Positions 1 through 6,368 are shown, numbered from the stretch's first letter. The stretch is 6,499 bases of DNA from Thermaceae bacterium (GCA_027023115.1 JALVWZ010000399.1:1-6499); one strand, 5' to 3'. The notes: generated from the sequence alone by a model not told the origin. A program made the numbers and translations.

Positions 1-332
1 ACCTGCCCGGCGCCAAGCTGACCGCCGACCTCGACGAAGCCCTGGAAGACGCCGACGCGGTAATGGTGCTGCGCTTGCAGCGCGAGCGCATGGGCGAAGG
101 AACGCTCCCCTCGCTGCGGGAGTACGTGGCCAAGTACCAGGTCACCGAGGCGCGGCTGGCGCGCGCCAAGCCCACGGCTCCCCTGCTCCACCCCGGGCCC
201 ATGAACCGCGACGTGGAAATAGAAGGCGCCCTGGCCGACGGCCCCCAAAGCCGCGTCGAGCGGCAGGTTCGCGCCGGCGAGGCGGTGCGCATGGCCGTGC
301 TTTATCACCTGCTGGTCGGGAGGGCGGCATGA
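1..332 (+). CDS. pyrB: Aspartate carbamoyltransferase catalytic chain, C-terminal part (5' end outside window)
   Basis: The reading frame is open from the window edge (first full codon at 3) and gives the last 109 residues of the enzyme that joins carbamoyl phosphate and L-aspartate to form N-carbamoyl-aspartate, the committed step of pyrimidine synthesis in the cytoplasm. Seen in the sequence: the R-x-Q pair of the MVLRLQRER segment (codons at 72 and 78), which in this family contacts aspartate, and the [11 protein letters not shown] signature (from about 189), a ligand-binding loop in ATCases of the [15 protein letters not shown] type. The final helix region, with [19 protein letters not shown], is typical of the family C-terminus. 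The N-terminal carbamoyl-phosphate domain is missing only because the window begins inside the gene. The stop codon overlaps the pyrC start in an ATGA. The identification is firm. Any regulator such as pyrR, or an attenuator, would lie upstream and cannot be judged here. Confidence 0.95.
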   Translation, partial: LPGAKLTADLDEALEDADAVMVLRLQRERMGEGTLPSLREYVAKYQVTEARLARAKPTAPLLHPGPMNRDVEIEGALADGPQSRVERQVRAGEAVRMAVLYHLLVGRAA

Positions 333-1630
333 GCCTGCTCATCAAAAACGCCCGCCTGGTGGACGGCTCCGGCGAGCTGGGAACGGCCGACGTGCTCGTC
401 GCCGAAGGGCGCATCGCCTCGCTCAGCGGCGGCGACGCCGCGCGGGTCGTCGAGGCGGCGGGGAAGGTCCTGACTCCGGCCCTCACGGACCCCCACACCC
501 ACCTGCGCACCCCCGGCCATGAGGTCAAGGAAGACCTGGCCAGCGGCCTGCGCGCCGCCGCCAAGGGCGGCTACGGCGCCGTGCTGGCCATGCCCAACAC
601 CGAGCCCGCCTTGCAGGAACCGGAACAGGTGCAGGCGCTTTTGGACGAAGCCCGCAAGATCCCCGGCGCCCGCCTCTTGGCAGCGACAGCGCTCACCCGC
701 GACCAAGCCGGTGAACGGCTCACCCCGGCGGCGCTGCTGGCGCAGGCGGGAGCGGTACTGCTTACCGACGACGGCCGCACCAACGAGAACGCCGGGGTGC
801 TGGCGCGCGGCCTGGTTTACGCCGGCGCCGCCGGTCTGCCGGTGGCCGTTCACGCCGAAGACGCCGGTCTGCGCGGCGGCGGGGTGATGAACGACGGGCC
901 GCTGGCCGCCGAGCTGGGCCTGGCCGGCAACCCGCCCGAAGCCGAGGCGGCGCGCGTCGCCCGCGATCTGGAGGTTTTGCGCTACGCCGTACGCAAGCTC
1001 GAGCCGTTGGGGCACAGGCCGCTGCTCTACGTCCAGCACGTATCCAGCGCCCGCTCGGTAGAGCTGATCCGCGCCGCCCGGGCGGAGGGGCTGCCGGTCT
1101 GCGGAGAAGCGACGCCCCATCACCTGACCCTCAGCGAAGACTCCTGGCGCGATTTCGACCCGCTTTTCAAGGTCGCTCCGCCGCTGCGGACAGCGGCGGA
1201 CGCGGAGGTGCTCGCCAGCGCGCTGGAAGCCGGCGACCTCTGCGCCATCGGCACCGACCACGCCCCCCACACCCGCGCCGAAAAGGAGCGCGACTTAGAG
1301 AGCGCGCCCTTCGGCATACCCAGCCTGGAGGTGGCCTTTGCGCTGCTCTATACGGAGCTGGTGGTCAAGCGGGGGCTGCCGCTGCCGGTTCTGATCGAGC
1401 GGATGACCAGCGGCCCCCGACGCGCGCTGGGCCTCGGGCCCGCCCGGCTCGAGGTGGGCGCGCCGGCCGACCTGATGCTCTTCGACCCCGGCCTCGAGCG
1501 GCCGGTGGAGCCGGAAAAGTTCGTTTCCAAGGCGCGCTACAGCCCCTGGGCCGGCTGGCGGCTTTCGGGCTGGCCGCTGCTGACGCTGGTGGCGGGTAAG
1601 GAGGTCTGGCGTGACGCCGCAGTCGCTTGA
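329..1630 (+). CDS. pyrC: Dihydroorotase (class I, zinc amidohydrolase)
   Basis: A 433-residue protein of normal length for class I bacterial dihydroorotase, which cyclises N-carbamoyl-aspartate to dihydroorotate. Expected zinc and catalytic residues of the amidohydrolase barrel are visible: H56 and H58 in [11 protein letters not shown]148 in LTDDGR, H175 in VAVHAED, H237 in YVQHVSS, and D310 in GTDHAPH. The substrate-loop sequence AMPNT is at 88-92. The N-terminal strands ([12 protein letters not shown]) and C-terminal part ([11 protein letters not shown], then [14 protein letters not shown]) form the small beta domain usual in this family. The ATG overlaps the pyrB stop by 4 bases and has GGGAGG (318-323) five bases upstream, so translation is probably coupled to pyrB. 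Thermus-type pyr operons can carry an inactive dihydroorotase-like partner, but the intact metal ligands here argue for an active enzyme. Confidence 0.96.
   Translation: MSLLIKNARLVDGSGELGTADVLVAEGRIASLSGGDAARVVEAAGKVLTPALTDPHTHLRTPGHEVKEDLASGLRAAAKGGYGAVLAMPNTEPALQEPEQVQALLDEARKIPGARLLAATALTRDQAGERLTPAALLAQAGAVLLTDDGRTNENAGVLARGLVYAGAAGLPVAVHAEDAGLRGGGVMNDGPLAAELGLAGNPPEAEAARVARDLEVLRYAVRKLEPLGHRPLLYVQHVSSARSVELIRAARAEGLPVCGEATPHHLTLSEDSWRDFDPLFKVAPPLRTAADAEVLASALEAGDLCAIGTDHAPHTRAEKERDLESAPFGIPSLEVAFALLYTELVVKRGLPLPVLIERMTSGPRRALGLGPARLEVGAPADLMLFDPGLERPVEPEKFVSKARYSPWAGWRLSGWPLLTLVAGKEVWRDAAVA
1598..1605 (+). promoter_or_regulatory. Strong ribosome binding site deciding the pyrK GTG start
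   Basis: AAGGAGGT lies inside the last codons of pyrC, six bases before the GTG at 1611. It is almost a perfect Shine-Dalgarno sequence. This supports starting pyrK at the GTG despite a 20-base overlap with pyrC, and suggests independent as well as coupled ribosome entry. Confidence 0.8.
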
Positions 1631-2402
1631 GGTGAACGCTGAGCGCCCCCGCTGGGACGACCACGAACTGCTGCTCAGTGAGAACCGCCCCCTGGGACCG
1701 CACCACCTGTTGCGGTTCGGAGCGCCCACGCTGGCGGGCCGCTTCCGGCCGGGCCAGTTCCTCAACCTGAGCGTCCCCGGCCACGTGCTGCGGCGGCCGC
1801 TGGCGGTGCTGCGGCAGGAAGGAGACGATCTCGAGCTGGTTGTCACCCCCTTTGGCCCCGGCACCCGCGATCTGGTAAACCTGCCGCCGGGAACCCGCCT
1901 GCGGGCGCTGGCGCCTTTAGGGAACGGGTTCCCGGCGCCAGAGGGCGACGTAGCGCTGGTAAGCGGCGGCGCCGGCGTGGCCGCTTTGCTGATGACCGCC
2001 GCCGCGGCGCTGGAGCGTGGCTGGCGGGTGCACGTCTTCCATGGAGCCCCGGGAGACGAGGACGTCGAGCTTGTCAAGGCCAGCTACGGAGAGCTGGGTC
2101 TGGAAGTGGAGTACTACAGCGAAGACGGCAGCTACGGCCGGGCGGGCCTGCCCACGGCGGGTCTCGAGCGGCTGCTGGCGGACGGGGCCGCGGTGAGCGT
2201 CTACAGCGTCGGCCCCTACGGCCTGATGCGGGCGGCATCGCTGCTGGCGCTCGAGTACGACCGCCCCGCCTACGTGAGCCTCGACGTCCACATGGCCTGC
2301 GGCGTGGGGGCCTGCCTTTCCTGCGCGGTGCTGACCAAGTCGGGGCAGAAACACGCCTGCGTAGACGGGCCCGTCTTCGCCGCCGAGGAGGTGGTTTGGT
2401 GA
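1611..2402 (+). CDS. pyrK: Dihydroorotate dehydrogenase B, electron transfer subunit (FAD, [2Fe-2S])
   Basis: A 263-residue protein of the ferredoxin-reductase-like family. In class 1B dihydroorotate dehydrogenase it passes electrons from the FMN of PyrD through [2Fe-2S] and FAD to NAD+. Domains in order: an FAD-binding barrel with RPGQF (46-50) and RRPLAV (61-66); a GNGF turn (104-107); an NAD-binding half opening with [10 protein letters not shown] (117-126) and containing [12 protein letters not shown] (197-208); and a C-terminal cluster motif CGVGACLSC with ligands C230, C235, C238 and C250 (C-X4-C-X2-C-X11-C). All four cysteines are present. The nucleotide-binding loop reads GGAGVA rather than the commoner GGIGVAP, a minor variation. 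The GTG start overlaps pyrC by 20 bases. The stop overlaps the GTG of pyrD, its partner subunit. Function is firm from the motif and the adjacent pyrD. Confidence 0.95.
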   Translation: MTPQSLEVNAERPRWDDHELLLSENRPLGPHHLLRFGAPTLAGRFRPGQFLNLSVPGHVLRRPLAVLRQEGDDLELVVTPFGPGTRDLVNLPPGTRLRALAPLGNGFPAPEGDVALVSGGAGVAALLMTAAAALERGWRVHVFHGAPGDEDVELVKASYGELGLEVEYYSEDGSYGRAGLPTAGLERLLADGAAVSVYSVGPYGLMRAASLLALEYDRPAYVSLDVHMACGVGACLSCAVLTKSGQKHACVDGPVFAAEEVVW

Positions 2403-3304
2403 ACCGGCTCGAGGTGGAGTTTTTGGGCGTGAATTTCCCCAACCCCATCGTTACCGCCAGCGGCACCTTCAACTTCGGACGGGAGTACGCCCACCTTTAT
2501 CCGCTGGCCAAACTGGGCGCGATTACCACCAAGGGCGTTTCGCCGCGCCCCATCGCCGGCGCGCCCACACCGCGGATAACCGAAACGCCCATGGGCATGC
2601 TCAACGCCATCGGCCTCGAGAACAAGGGCGTGGACGCCTACGTTGCAGACGAGCTGCCCTGGCTGAAGGAGCAGGGGGCGCGGGTCATCGTCAACGTCTT
2701 TGGCGACGAACCGGCCCACTTTGCCGCCGTAGCCGCCAAGGTCAGCCCCTACGCCGACCTGATAGAGGTAAACCTCTCCTGCCCCAACGTCCACGGCGGC
2801 AACCTGCCCTTCGCCCACGACCCGCAAGCGGCGGCGGCGGTGCTGCGGGCGGTAAAAGACGCCACCGACCGGCCGGTGCTGGCCAAGTTGAGCCCCAACG
2901 GCCCGATCCTGCCCGTGGCCGCGGCGCTGGAAGAAGCGGGCGTGGACGGTTTTAGCCTGATCAATACCCTGCTCGGCATGCGCATGAACCTGGATCGTAA
3001 GCGGCCGGTGCTCGGCAACCGCCAGGGGGGCCTGAGCGGGCCGGCCATCAAACCGGTCGCGGTACGGCTCGTCTACGAGCTCTTTCGCAACACCGATCTG
3101 CCCATCCTGGGCATGGGCGGTGTGACGACGGGCGAAGACGCGCTCGAGCTGGCCCTGGCCGGCGCGCGGCTGGTGGCGGTGGGCACGGCGACCTTCGCCG
3201 ACCCCTACGCGCCCCTAAGGATAGCCGCAGAGGTGGACCGGCTGCTAGCGGAGCGCGGCGAAACCTGGCTGGACTGGGTCGGCGCGGCCCATACCCCCAA
3301 CTAG
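2399..3304 (+). CDS. pyrD: Dihydroorotate dehydrogenase B, catalytic subunit (FMN)
   Basis: A 301-residue class 1B enzyme that oxidises dihydroorotate to orotate, paired with PyrK. The alpha/beta barrel shows the family landmarks: IVTASGTF (17-24), K45 in TTKGVSPRP (flavin contact), MLNAIGLENKG (67-77), the active-site cysteine C128 in EVNLSCPNVHGG (cysteine as catalytic base marks class 1), K163 in AKLSPN, N189-T190, GGLSGPAIKPV (210-220), and the FMN phosphate loops GMGGV (238-242) and VGTATFADP (261-269). A TTG at 2396 is in frame, but I chose the GTG at 2399 because it forms a GTGA overlap with the pyrK stop and sits 7 bases after AGGAGG (2386-2391); the TTG would leave only 4. It is the last pyr gene seen. 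No convincing terminator follows it within the 41 bases before the next gene, so read-through into the lipoprotein gene is possible. Confidence 0.95.
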   Translation: MNRLEVEFLGVNFPNPIVTASGTFNFGREYAHLYPLAKLGAITTKGVSPRPIAGAPTPRITETPMGMLNAIGLENKGVDAYVADELPWLKEQGARVIVNVFGDEPAHFAAVAAKVSPYADLIEVNLSCPNVHGGNLPFAHDPQAAAAVLRAVKDATDRPVLAKLSPNGPILPVAAALEEAGVDGFSLINTLLGMRMNLDRKRPVLGNRQGGLSGPAIKPVAVRLVYELFRNTDLPILGMGGVTTGEDALELALAGARLVAVGTATFADPYAPLRIAAEVDRLLAERGETWLDWVGAAHTPN

Positions 3305-3330
3305 GGGTGGGTTCTCACGCACCGGAGTCA

Positions 3331-3336
3331 TATCAT
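3331..3336 (+). promoter_or_regulatory. Possible -10 element for the lipoprotein gene
   Basis: TATCAT matches the TATAAT consensus at five of six bases and ends nine bases before the ATG at 3346, so any leader would be only a few bases. The -35 position is poor (TGGGTT at 3308-3313 for a 17-base spacer). It overlaps the space where GAGG (3338-3341) could serve as ribosome binding site. This is a suggestive but weak promoter call; co-transcription with pyrD is the alternative. Confidence 0.35.
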
Positions 3337-3345
3337 AGAGGTGCT

Positions 3346-3879
3346 ATGAAGACACTTCTCAAGACTTCGCTTTTGGCCTTCACGCTGGCGATGGCCCTAG
3401 CCGCCTGCGGAGGAACGACAATCAACATCCCTCTCGACAGCTTCAGCATCTCGATTGACGCTACCGCCAACACCGTCGGCAAGGTCGTCTACCCCAAAGA
3501 CGCCGCCACCTTCGAAAAACCGGTCGTAAACGTCAAGACCATCACCCTGACCGGCAACGTAAAATCCGAGTACACCGCCATTCAAGCACCGCTGGAAATG
3601 AAGTTCTACGCCCGCGTCACCGACCCAAGCGCTGCCGGCTGCCAAGACGGTGGCTTGGTCTGGATTTGCGACGCCAGCGGTGAAACCGCCATTAGCGGCA
3701 GCTACACCTTCCAAAACGGCGACACCCAACCAATAGAACTAGGCGCAACCAACCCTCAAGTCCTTGCCGATGGGATCAACGCCGGTAAGATTTGGATCGG
3801 CGCCGAAGTCACCTCGGGCGCGGCTACGAACGTCAAGTTCAGCTTTAGCAACATGGTCGCCCACGTCACCATCTTCTAA
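3346..3879 (+). CDS. Small secreted lipoprotein of unknown function
   Basis: I do not recognise the family. The 177-residue product begins with a clear lipoprotein signal: MKTLLK, a hydrophobic stretch (residues 8-20) and the lipobox LAAC with C21 as the lipidated residue, followed by GG. It should be exported and anchored by lipid. The mature part (about 157 residues) is rich in T, V, I, S and G with alternating patterns such as VKTITLTGNVKSEY and SGSYTF, suggesting a beta-sandwich, which is an inference. Two cysteines, C99 and C108, could form a disulphide around a small loop. The ATG at 3346 was chosen over an in-frame GTG at 3307 because the latter adds 13 residues before the signal peptide. 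Base composition looks less GC-rich than the pyr genes. The gene sits directly downstream of pyrD and ends at a strong terminator; nothing ties it functionally to pyrimidine synthesis. Confidence 0.85.
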   Translation: MKTLLKTSLLAFTLAMALAACGGTTINIPLDSFSISIDATANTVGKVVYPKDAATFEKPVVNVKTITLTGNVKSEYTAIQAPLEMKFYARVTDPSAAGCQDGGLVWICDASGETAISGSYTFQNGDTQPIELGATNPQVLADGINAGKIWIGAEVTSGAATNVKFSFSNMVAHVTIF

Positions 3880-3894
3880 ACCAATCTGCACTTT

Positions 3895-3926
3895 CCCCCT
3901 CGCGATGATTCGCGAGGGGGTCTTTT
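3895..3926 (+). terminator. Intrinsic terminator after the lipoprotein gene
   Basis: A perfect 11-bp stem, CCCCCTCGCGA with TCGCGAGGGGG, closes on a TGAT loop and is followed at once by TCTTTT (3921-3926). It begins 16 bases after the stop codon. There is no matching T-run for the opposite strand, so it acts on rightward transcripts and closes the lipoprotein transcript, and the pyr transcript if that reads through. Confidence 0.93.
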
Positions 3927-3966
3927 GTAGGAACCGGCGGCTTCGGTGACGCTGGTGACGCCGAGA

Positions 3967-3995
3967 AGCCGGCGGCCCGTTCTGGGCCGCCGGCT
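3967..3995 (-). terminator. Strong hairpin in convergent gap, possible terminator of the DsbA-like gene
   Basis: AGCCGGCGGCCC (3967-3978) pairs perfectly with GGGCCGCCGGCT (3984-3995) around a GTTCT loop, a very stable 12-bp stem. It lies 41 bases beyond the stop of the leftward gene at 4037. The leftward strand reads TCTCGGCG after the stem, a poor T-run, so termination is plausible but not textbook. A nearby copy of CCGGCGGC at about 3934-3941 could compete for the same partner. Confidence 0.45.
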
Positions 3996-4036
3996 CTATC
4001 ATCGGGACGCCCCGGACACCCGCCCGGCTACGAACT

Positions 4037-4684
4037 CTACTTCTTACCGGTCATGGCATCCGAGATTATCTTGCGCCATTCGCTAAAGGGCCTGAAGCCT
4101 TCGATGAACTTGCCGTTCACGAAGAATGACGGCGTGCCATTGATATTTAGCCGTTCGGCCAGAGCTTTGTCGGCTTCCACCCACGGTTTGGTCTTCTGAT
4201 CGGCCAGGCAGCGGTCGAAGCGGCGCCGGTCCAAACCCAGCTGGCCTGCGTAATCGGAAAAGTACTTGGGGAGCTCCAAGACCGGCGCCCGCCCCCAGCT
4301 ACCATTGGCGCGGAAAAGCAACTCGTGGTACTCGAGGTACTTACCCTGTTCGTAAGCGCAGTCGGCCGCCTGCGCGGCCAGTTCCACGTTGTCCTGCCGC
4401 TGGAACGGCAGGTCACGGAATATGTAGCGAACCAGGCCCTTGTCGACGTATTCCGAAAATATCAGCGGCAAACTTTGCTCAGCGTGGTCCTTGCAGTGGG
4501 GGCATAGATAATTGCTGAACTCGACTATCGTTACCGGTGCGCTTGCCTTACCGTACACGACGTGCGCCCCGGCTGCGGGGTCGGCCAGGTTGGCGTTCGG
4601 TTTGGCGGCCCCTTGCAAATACCACAAAGCGCCGGCGAGAATAAGGGCGAGACCCAACACCATAGCGAAGACGGCTCGTTGCAT
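4037..4684 (-). CDS. Membrane-anchored DsbA-like thiol:disulphide oxidoreductase
   Basis: A 215-residue thioredoxin-fold protein of the DsbA-like kind found beside the cell membrane. An uncleaved anchor or signal segment spans roughly residues 5-23 (AVFAMVLGLALILAGALWY). The catalytic domain starts near residue 40 (VVYGKASAPVTIVEFSNYLCPHC); the active site is C61-P-H-C64, and the cis-proline loop is GTPSFFVNG with P185. An inserted helical region (about 75-165) holds two more cysteines, C109 and C159, which may form a second structural disulphide. It should act outside the cytoplasmic membrane to form or reshuffle disulphides in exported proteins; the exact substrate or direction (oxidase or isomerase) cannot be read from sequence. 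It is transcribed alone and leftward, converging on the lipoprotein gene and diverging from ackA. A -10 box 7 bases before the ATG suggests a leaderless message. Confidence 0.9.
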   Translation of the reverse strand: MQRAVFAMVLGLALILAGALWYLQGAAKPNANLADPAAGAHVVYGKASAPVTIVEFSNYLCPHCKDHAEQSLPLIFSEYVDKGLVRYIFRDLPFQRQDNVELAAQAADCAYEQGKYLEYHELLFRANGSWGRAPVLELPKYFSDYAGQLGLDRRRFDRCLADQKTKPWVEADKALAERLNINGTPSFFVNGKFIEGFRPFSEWRKIISDAMTGKK

Positions 4685-4759
4685 GAAAACAAGTATACGA
4701 ACGTTTGATGAGGAAGCGAAAGAGCAACGTCACCGGCAATATTCGGTTAGGGTGAGGGC
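4685..4759. promoter_or_regulatory. Divergent promoter region between the DsbA-like gene and ackA
   Basis: This 75-bp gap must carry promoters for both diverging genes. It is less GC-rich than its surroundings. The leftward -10 is clear (4692-4697). For ackA only weak candidates are seen, such as CAATAT at 4737-4742, which would give a leader of about ten bases. GGTGAGG (4751-4757) is a possible but closely placed ribosome binding site. No obvious operator palindrome is visible apart from short GTATAC and AACGTT. Confidence 0.5.
4692..4697 (-). promoter_or_regulatory. -10 element of a leaderless-type promoter for the DsbA-like gene
   Basis: On the minus strand TATACT (five of six to consensus) lies exactly 7 bases before the ATG at 4684. 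That spacing puts the transcript start at or next to the start codon, and no Shine-Dalgarno sequence is present in between. The -35 region (TTTCGC at 4716-4721, 18-base spacer) is weak. The spacing is characteristic of leaderless genes in Deinococcus-Thermus. Confidence 0.55.
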
Positions 4760-5896
4760 ATGAAGGTTCTCGTGCTCAACGCCGGCTCTTCCAGCCTGAA
4801 GTTCTCGCTTACCGATACCGAAGACGAACGGCACCTGCTCAGGGGCTCGGTCGAGCGGATCGGCCTGGACCATCCCCTTTTGCAAATGGGCGGTGAAGAA
4901 CGGGAAGTGGCTGCCCCCGACCACCGTGCCGCCCTCGAGCAGGTGCTAAAGCAAGTTCCCGTCAACGAGGTGAACGCCGTGGGTCACCGCGTGGTTCACG
5001 GCGGCGACTACACCACCTCCAGCCTGATTACCCCGGCGGTGCTGGAGCGGCTCGAAGAGTACGCGCCCCTGGCTCCGCTGCACAACCCGGCCAACATCGC
5101 CGGTATCCGCGCCGCCCTGGCGGCCATGCCCGACCTGCCGCAGGTCGCGGTCTTCGATACCGCCTTTCATCAAACGATGCCCGAGCGCGCTTGGCGCTAC
5201 GCCATCCCCCGCGAGCTGGCCGACGAAAACCGCTACCGCCGCTACGGCTTTCACGGCACCTCGCACCGCTACGTATCCCGCAGGCTGGCCGATCAGATGG
5301 GCAGGCCCCTCACCGAGTTGCGCCTGATAGTCCTCCACCTCGGCAACGGCGCCTCGGCGAGCGCCGTCAAGTTTGGCAAGAGCGTAGACACCAGCATGGG
5401 TTTTACCCCCATGGAAGGGCTGGTAATGGGCAGCCGCGCCGGCGACGTGGATCCGGGGCTGGTGCTCGAGCTGGCCCGCAAACTGGGCGTAGAAAAGGCC
5501 GGCGAACTGCTCAACAAGCAAAGCGGCCTGCTTGGCCTGGCGGGTTATTCCGACCTGCGCGACCTGCACCGCGCCGTTGCCGCCGGGTCGGAGAGCGCGG
5601 AAATGGCCCTCCGTATCTATACCTACCGGATCAAGAAGTACGTCGGCGCTTACGCGGCCGCCATGGGCGGGCTCGACGGCGTGGCCTTTACCGCCGGCGT
5701 CGGCGAGAACGACGCCGAGGTACGCCGGCGCAGCATGGCGGGCCTGGAGTTCTTGGGCATAGAGCTGGACGACGCCGCCAATCGTGCTGGCGGTCCTCTA
5801 ATCTCGTCGGCCGCCAGTCGGGTCGAGGTGCGGGTGGTTCCCACCGACGAAGAGCTGGCGATAGCTCTCGATACCGAAAGAGTACTGGCCGGATAG
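4760..5896 (+). CDS. ackA: Acetate kinase
   Basis: A 378-residue ASKHA-fold kinase that interconverts acetate plus ATP with acetyl phosphate plus ADP in the cytoplasm, usually with phosphotransacetylase in the acetate pathway. It is slightly shorter than the usual 395-405 residues. Visible signatures: the N-terminal VLNAGSSSLKF (N7), GHRVVHGG with R77, VFDTAFH with D133, RYGFHGTSHRYV with H165, the phosphate loop LHLGNGAS with H194, MGSRAGDVDPG with R226, and FTAGVGEN with E316 near the C-terminus. These correspond to the substrate and nucleotide contacts known from the Methanosarcina enzyme. Butyrate and propionate kinases share the fold, but GSRAGDVDPG and SGLLG favour acetate kinase. No pta gene adjoins it within the window. 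The gene is divergent from the DsbA-like gene. No good terminator follows; the sequence runs into repeat-rich DNA. Confidence 0.95.
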   Translation: MKVLVLNAGSSSLKFSLTDTEDERHLLRGSVERIGLDHPLLQMGGEEREVAAPDHRAALEQVLKQVPVNEVNAVGHRVVHGGDYTTSSLITPAVLERLEEYAPLAPLHNPANIAGIRAALAAMPDLPQVAVFDTAFHQTMPERAWRYAIPRELADENRYRRYGFHGTSHRYVSRRLADQMGRPLTELRLIVLHLGNGASASAVKFGKSVDTSMGFTPMEGLVMGSRAGDVDPGLVLELARKLGVEKAGELLNKQSGLLGLAGYSDLRDLHRAVAAGSESAEMALRIYTYRIKKYVGAYAAAMGGLDGVAFTAGVGENDAEVRRRSMAGLEFLGIELDDAANRAGGPLISSAASRVEVRVVPTDEELAIALDTERVLAG

Positions 5897-5940
5897 CTGC
5901 AACCTCCCAACACGTCGTTCGCAAAGTCCGGGAGGGGAAG

Positions 5941-6010
5941 CGTGGTGCGCGGTACGTAGTACGTAGTGCGTAGTGCGTGGTAGGTAGTGATTAGGTTGTG
6001 GGAAGTAGGC
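5941..6010 (+). repeat. Degenerate heptad array, CGTRGTR type
   Basis: Starting at 5941 the sequence divides cleanly into 7-base units: CGTGGTG, CGCGGTA, CGTAGTA, CGTAGTG, CGTAGTG, CGTGGTA, GGTAGTG. Three looser units continue to 6010. Among the first six units all differences are transitions, almost all at the fourth and seventh bases. A period of seven is incompatible with simple protein-coding constraint. The reverse complement of this unit reappears at 6369-6396. Confidence 0.85.
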
Positions 6011-6013
6011 AGG

Positions 6014-6054
6014 CGGATTATGAGCGTGCGAAACGACGTATGGCGGTATTTCCA
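6014..6054 (+). repeat. 41-bp direct repeat, copy 1
   Basis: This copy contains CGGATTATG followed by GTGCGAAACGACGTATGGCG and ends in TTTCCA. It matches 6216-6256 at 38 of 41 positions, and the three differences (6023, 6025, 6048) are all transitions. It runs directly into a CCAC-type heptad array, as does the second copy. Confidence 0.9.
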
Positions 6055-6086
6055 AAGTCCACTCGCCACAAGTCGCTTGCTCGCTT
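6052..6086 (+). repeat. Degenerate heptad array, CCACNNG type, first copy
   Basis: Units read CCAAAGT, CCACTCG, CCACAAG, TCGCTTG, CTCGCTT. The array is more decayed than its counterpart 202 bp downstream but is in register with it. Confidence 0.65.
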
Positions 6087-6087
6087 T

Positions 6088-6131
6088 GCCTCCCCCACGG
6101 GGGGAGGTGGCGGCGAAGCCGCCGGAGGGGG
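6088..6131 (+). repeat. C/G-rich double-hairpin element
   Basis: CCTCCCCC (6089-6096) pairs with GGGGGAGG (6100-6107) around ACG. It is followed by GGCGGC-GAA-GCCGCC (6109-6123) and then GGAGGGGG (6124-6131). Two adjacent perfect hairpins of this form resemble REP-like palindromic units seen between genes in many GC-rich bacteria. There is no T-run, so it is not a normal terminator. Confidence 0.75.
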
Positions 6132-6141
6132 ATTGTTCGTC

Positions 6142-6211
6142 GGGATGTGGGATGCAGGGTGTGGGAGGTTGGTGGGGAATGGACGTAGGAGGTAGGGTGC
6201 GGGGGTGTAGT
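6142..6211 (+). repeat. G-rich degenerate heptad array, GGGATGY type
   Basis: GGGATGT, GGGATGC, AGGGTGT and GGGAGGT (6142-6169) form four clear 7-base units. Looser G-rich units such as GTAGGAG and GTAGGGT continue to the start of the second 41-bp repeat copy. The array is strongly purine- and G-biased on the + strand. Confidence 0.6.
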
Positions 6212-6215
6212 AGGC

Positions 6216-6256
6216 CGGATTATGGGTGTGCGAAACGACGTATGGCGGTGTTTCCA
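6216..6256 (+). repeat. 41-bp direct repeat, copy 2
   Basis: Same sequence as 6014-6054 with three transitions, offset by exactly 202 bp. As in copy 1 it is preceded by a GTAG-rich stretch with GTAGGC or TAGGCC and followed by CCAC heptads, so a larger composite unit appears duplicated. Confidence 0.9.
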
Positions 6257-6288
6257 CAAGCCACGGGCCACGAGCCACTTGCCGGTTT
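6254..6288 (+). repeat. Degenerate heptad array, CCACNNG type, second copy
   Basis: CCACAAG, CCACGGG, CCACGAG, CCACTTG and CCGGTTT are five consecutive 7-base units. The first four keep CCAC and a final G, with only bases five and six varying. This is the cleanest heptad array of its type in the window. Confidence 0.82.
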
Positions 6289-6293
6289 CAAAA

Positions 6294-6323
6294 CCCCTCC
6301 CCAGCCCTCCCCGAAGGGGAGGG
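6294..6323 (+). repeat. C-rich hairpin element with GAA loop
   Basis: CCCTCCCC (6305-6312) pairs with GGGGAGGG (6316-6323) around a GAA loop. A second C-run, CCCCTCCCC (6294-6302), can compete for the same G-arm. It stands in the same place in composite unit 2 as the double hairpin at 6088-6131 does in unit 1, directly after the CCAC heptads, though the sequences differ. Confidence 0.75.
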
Positions 6324-6368
6324 AGATTTGTCCGATGCGAGCCGCAGCCGCGGGCGGCCCGTCTCCGT

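Noticed and set aside
305..1270. Long minus-strand open frame (321 codons) opposite pyrC
   Set aside because: It is the antisense shadow of a strongly supported pyrC. Long antisense frames are expected in GC-rich coding DNA, and the translation resembles no family.
3305..3330. Terminator directly after pyrD
   Set aside because: Only very short complementary pieces such as GTG with CAC are present, and there is no T-run.
3307..3345. Upstream GTG start for the lipoprotein
   Set aside because: It adds 13 polar residues before the signal peptide, which would disrupt an otherwise standard lipoprotein N-terminus; the ATG at 3346 gives a normal one.
5191..5973. 260-codon arginine-rich plus-strand frame overlapping ackA
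   Set aside because: It is a shadow frame of ackA with extreme arginine content; ackA's catalytic motifs are intact in the other frame.
5650..6278. Several overlapping minus-strand open frames of 70-157 codons across the ackA 3' end and the repeat region
   Set aside because: Their translations are made of repeat-derived strings (for example RTTYYVPRTT and a recurring HTSFRT segment from the two 41-bp copies), they run antisense into ackA, and no start signal supports them.
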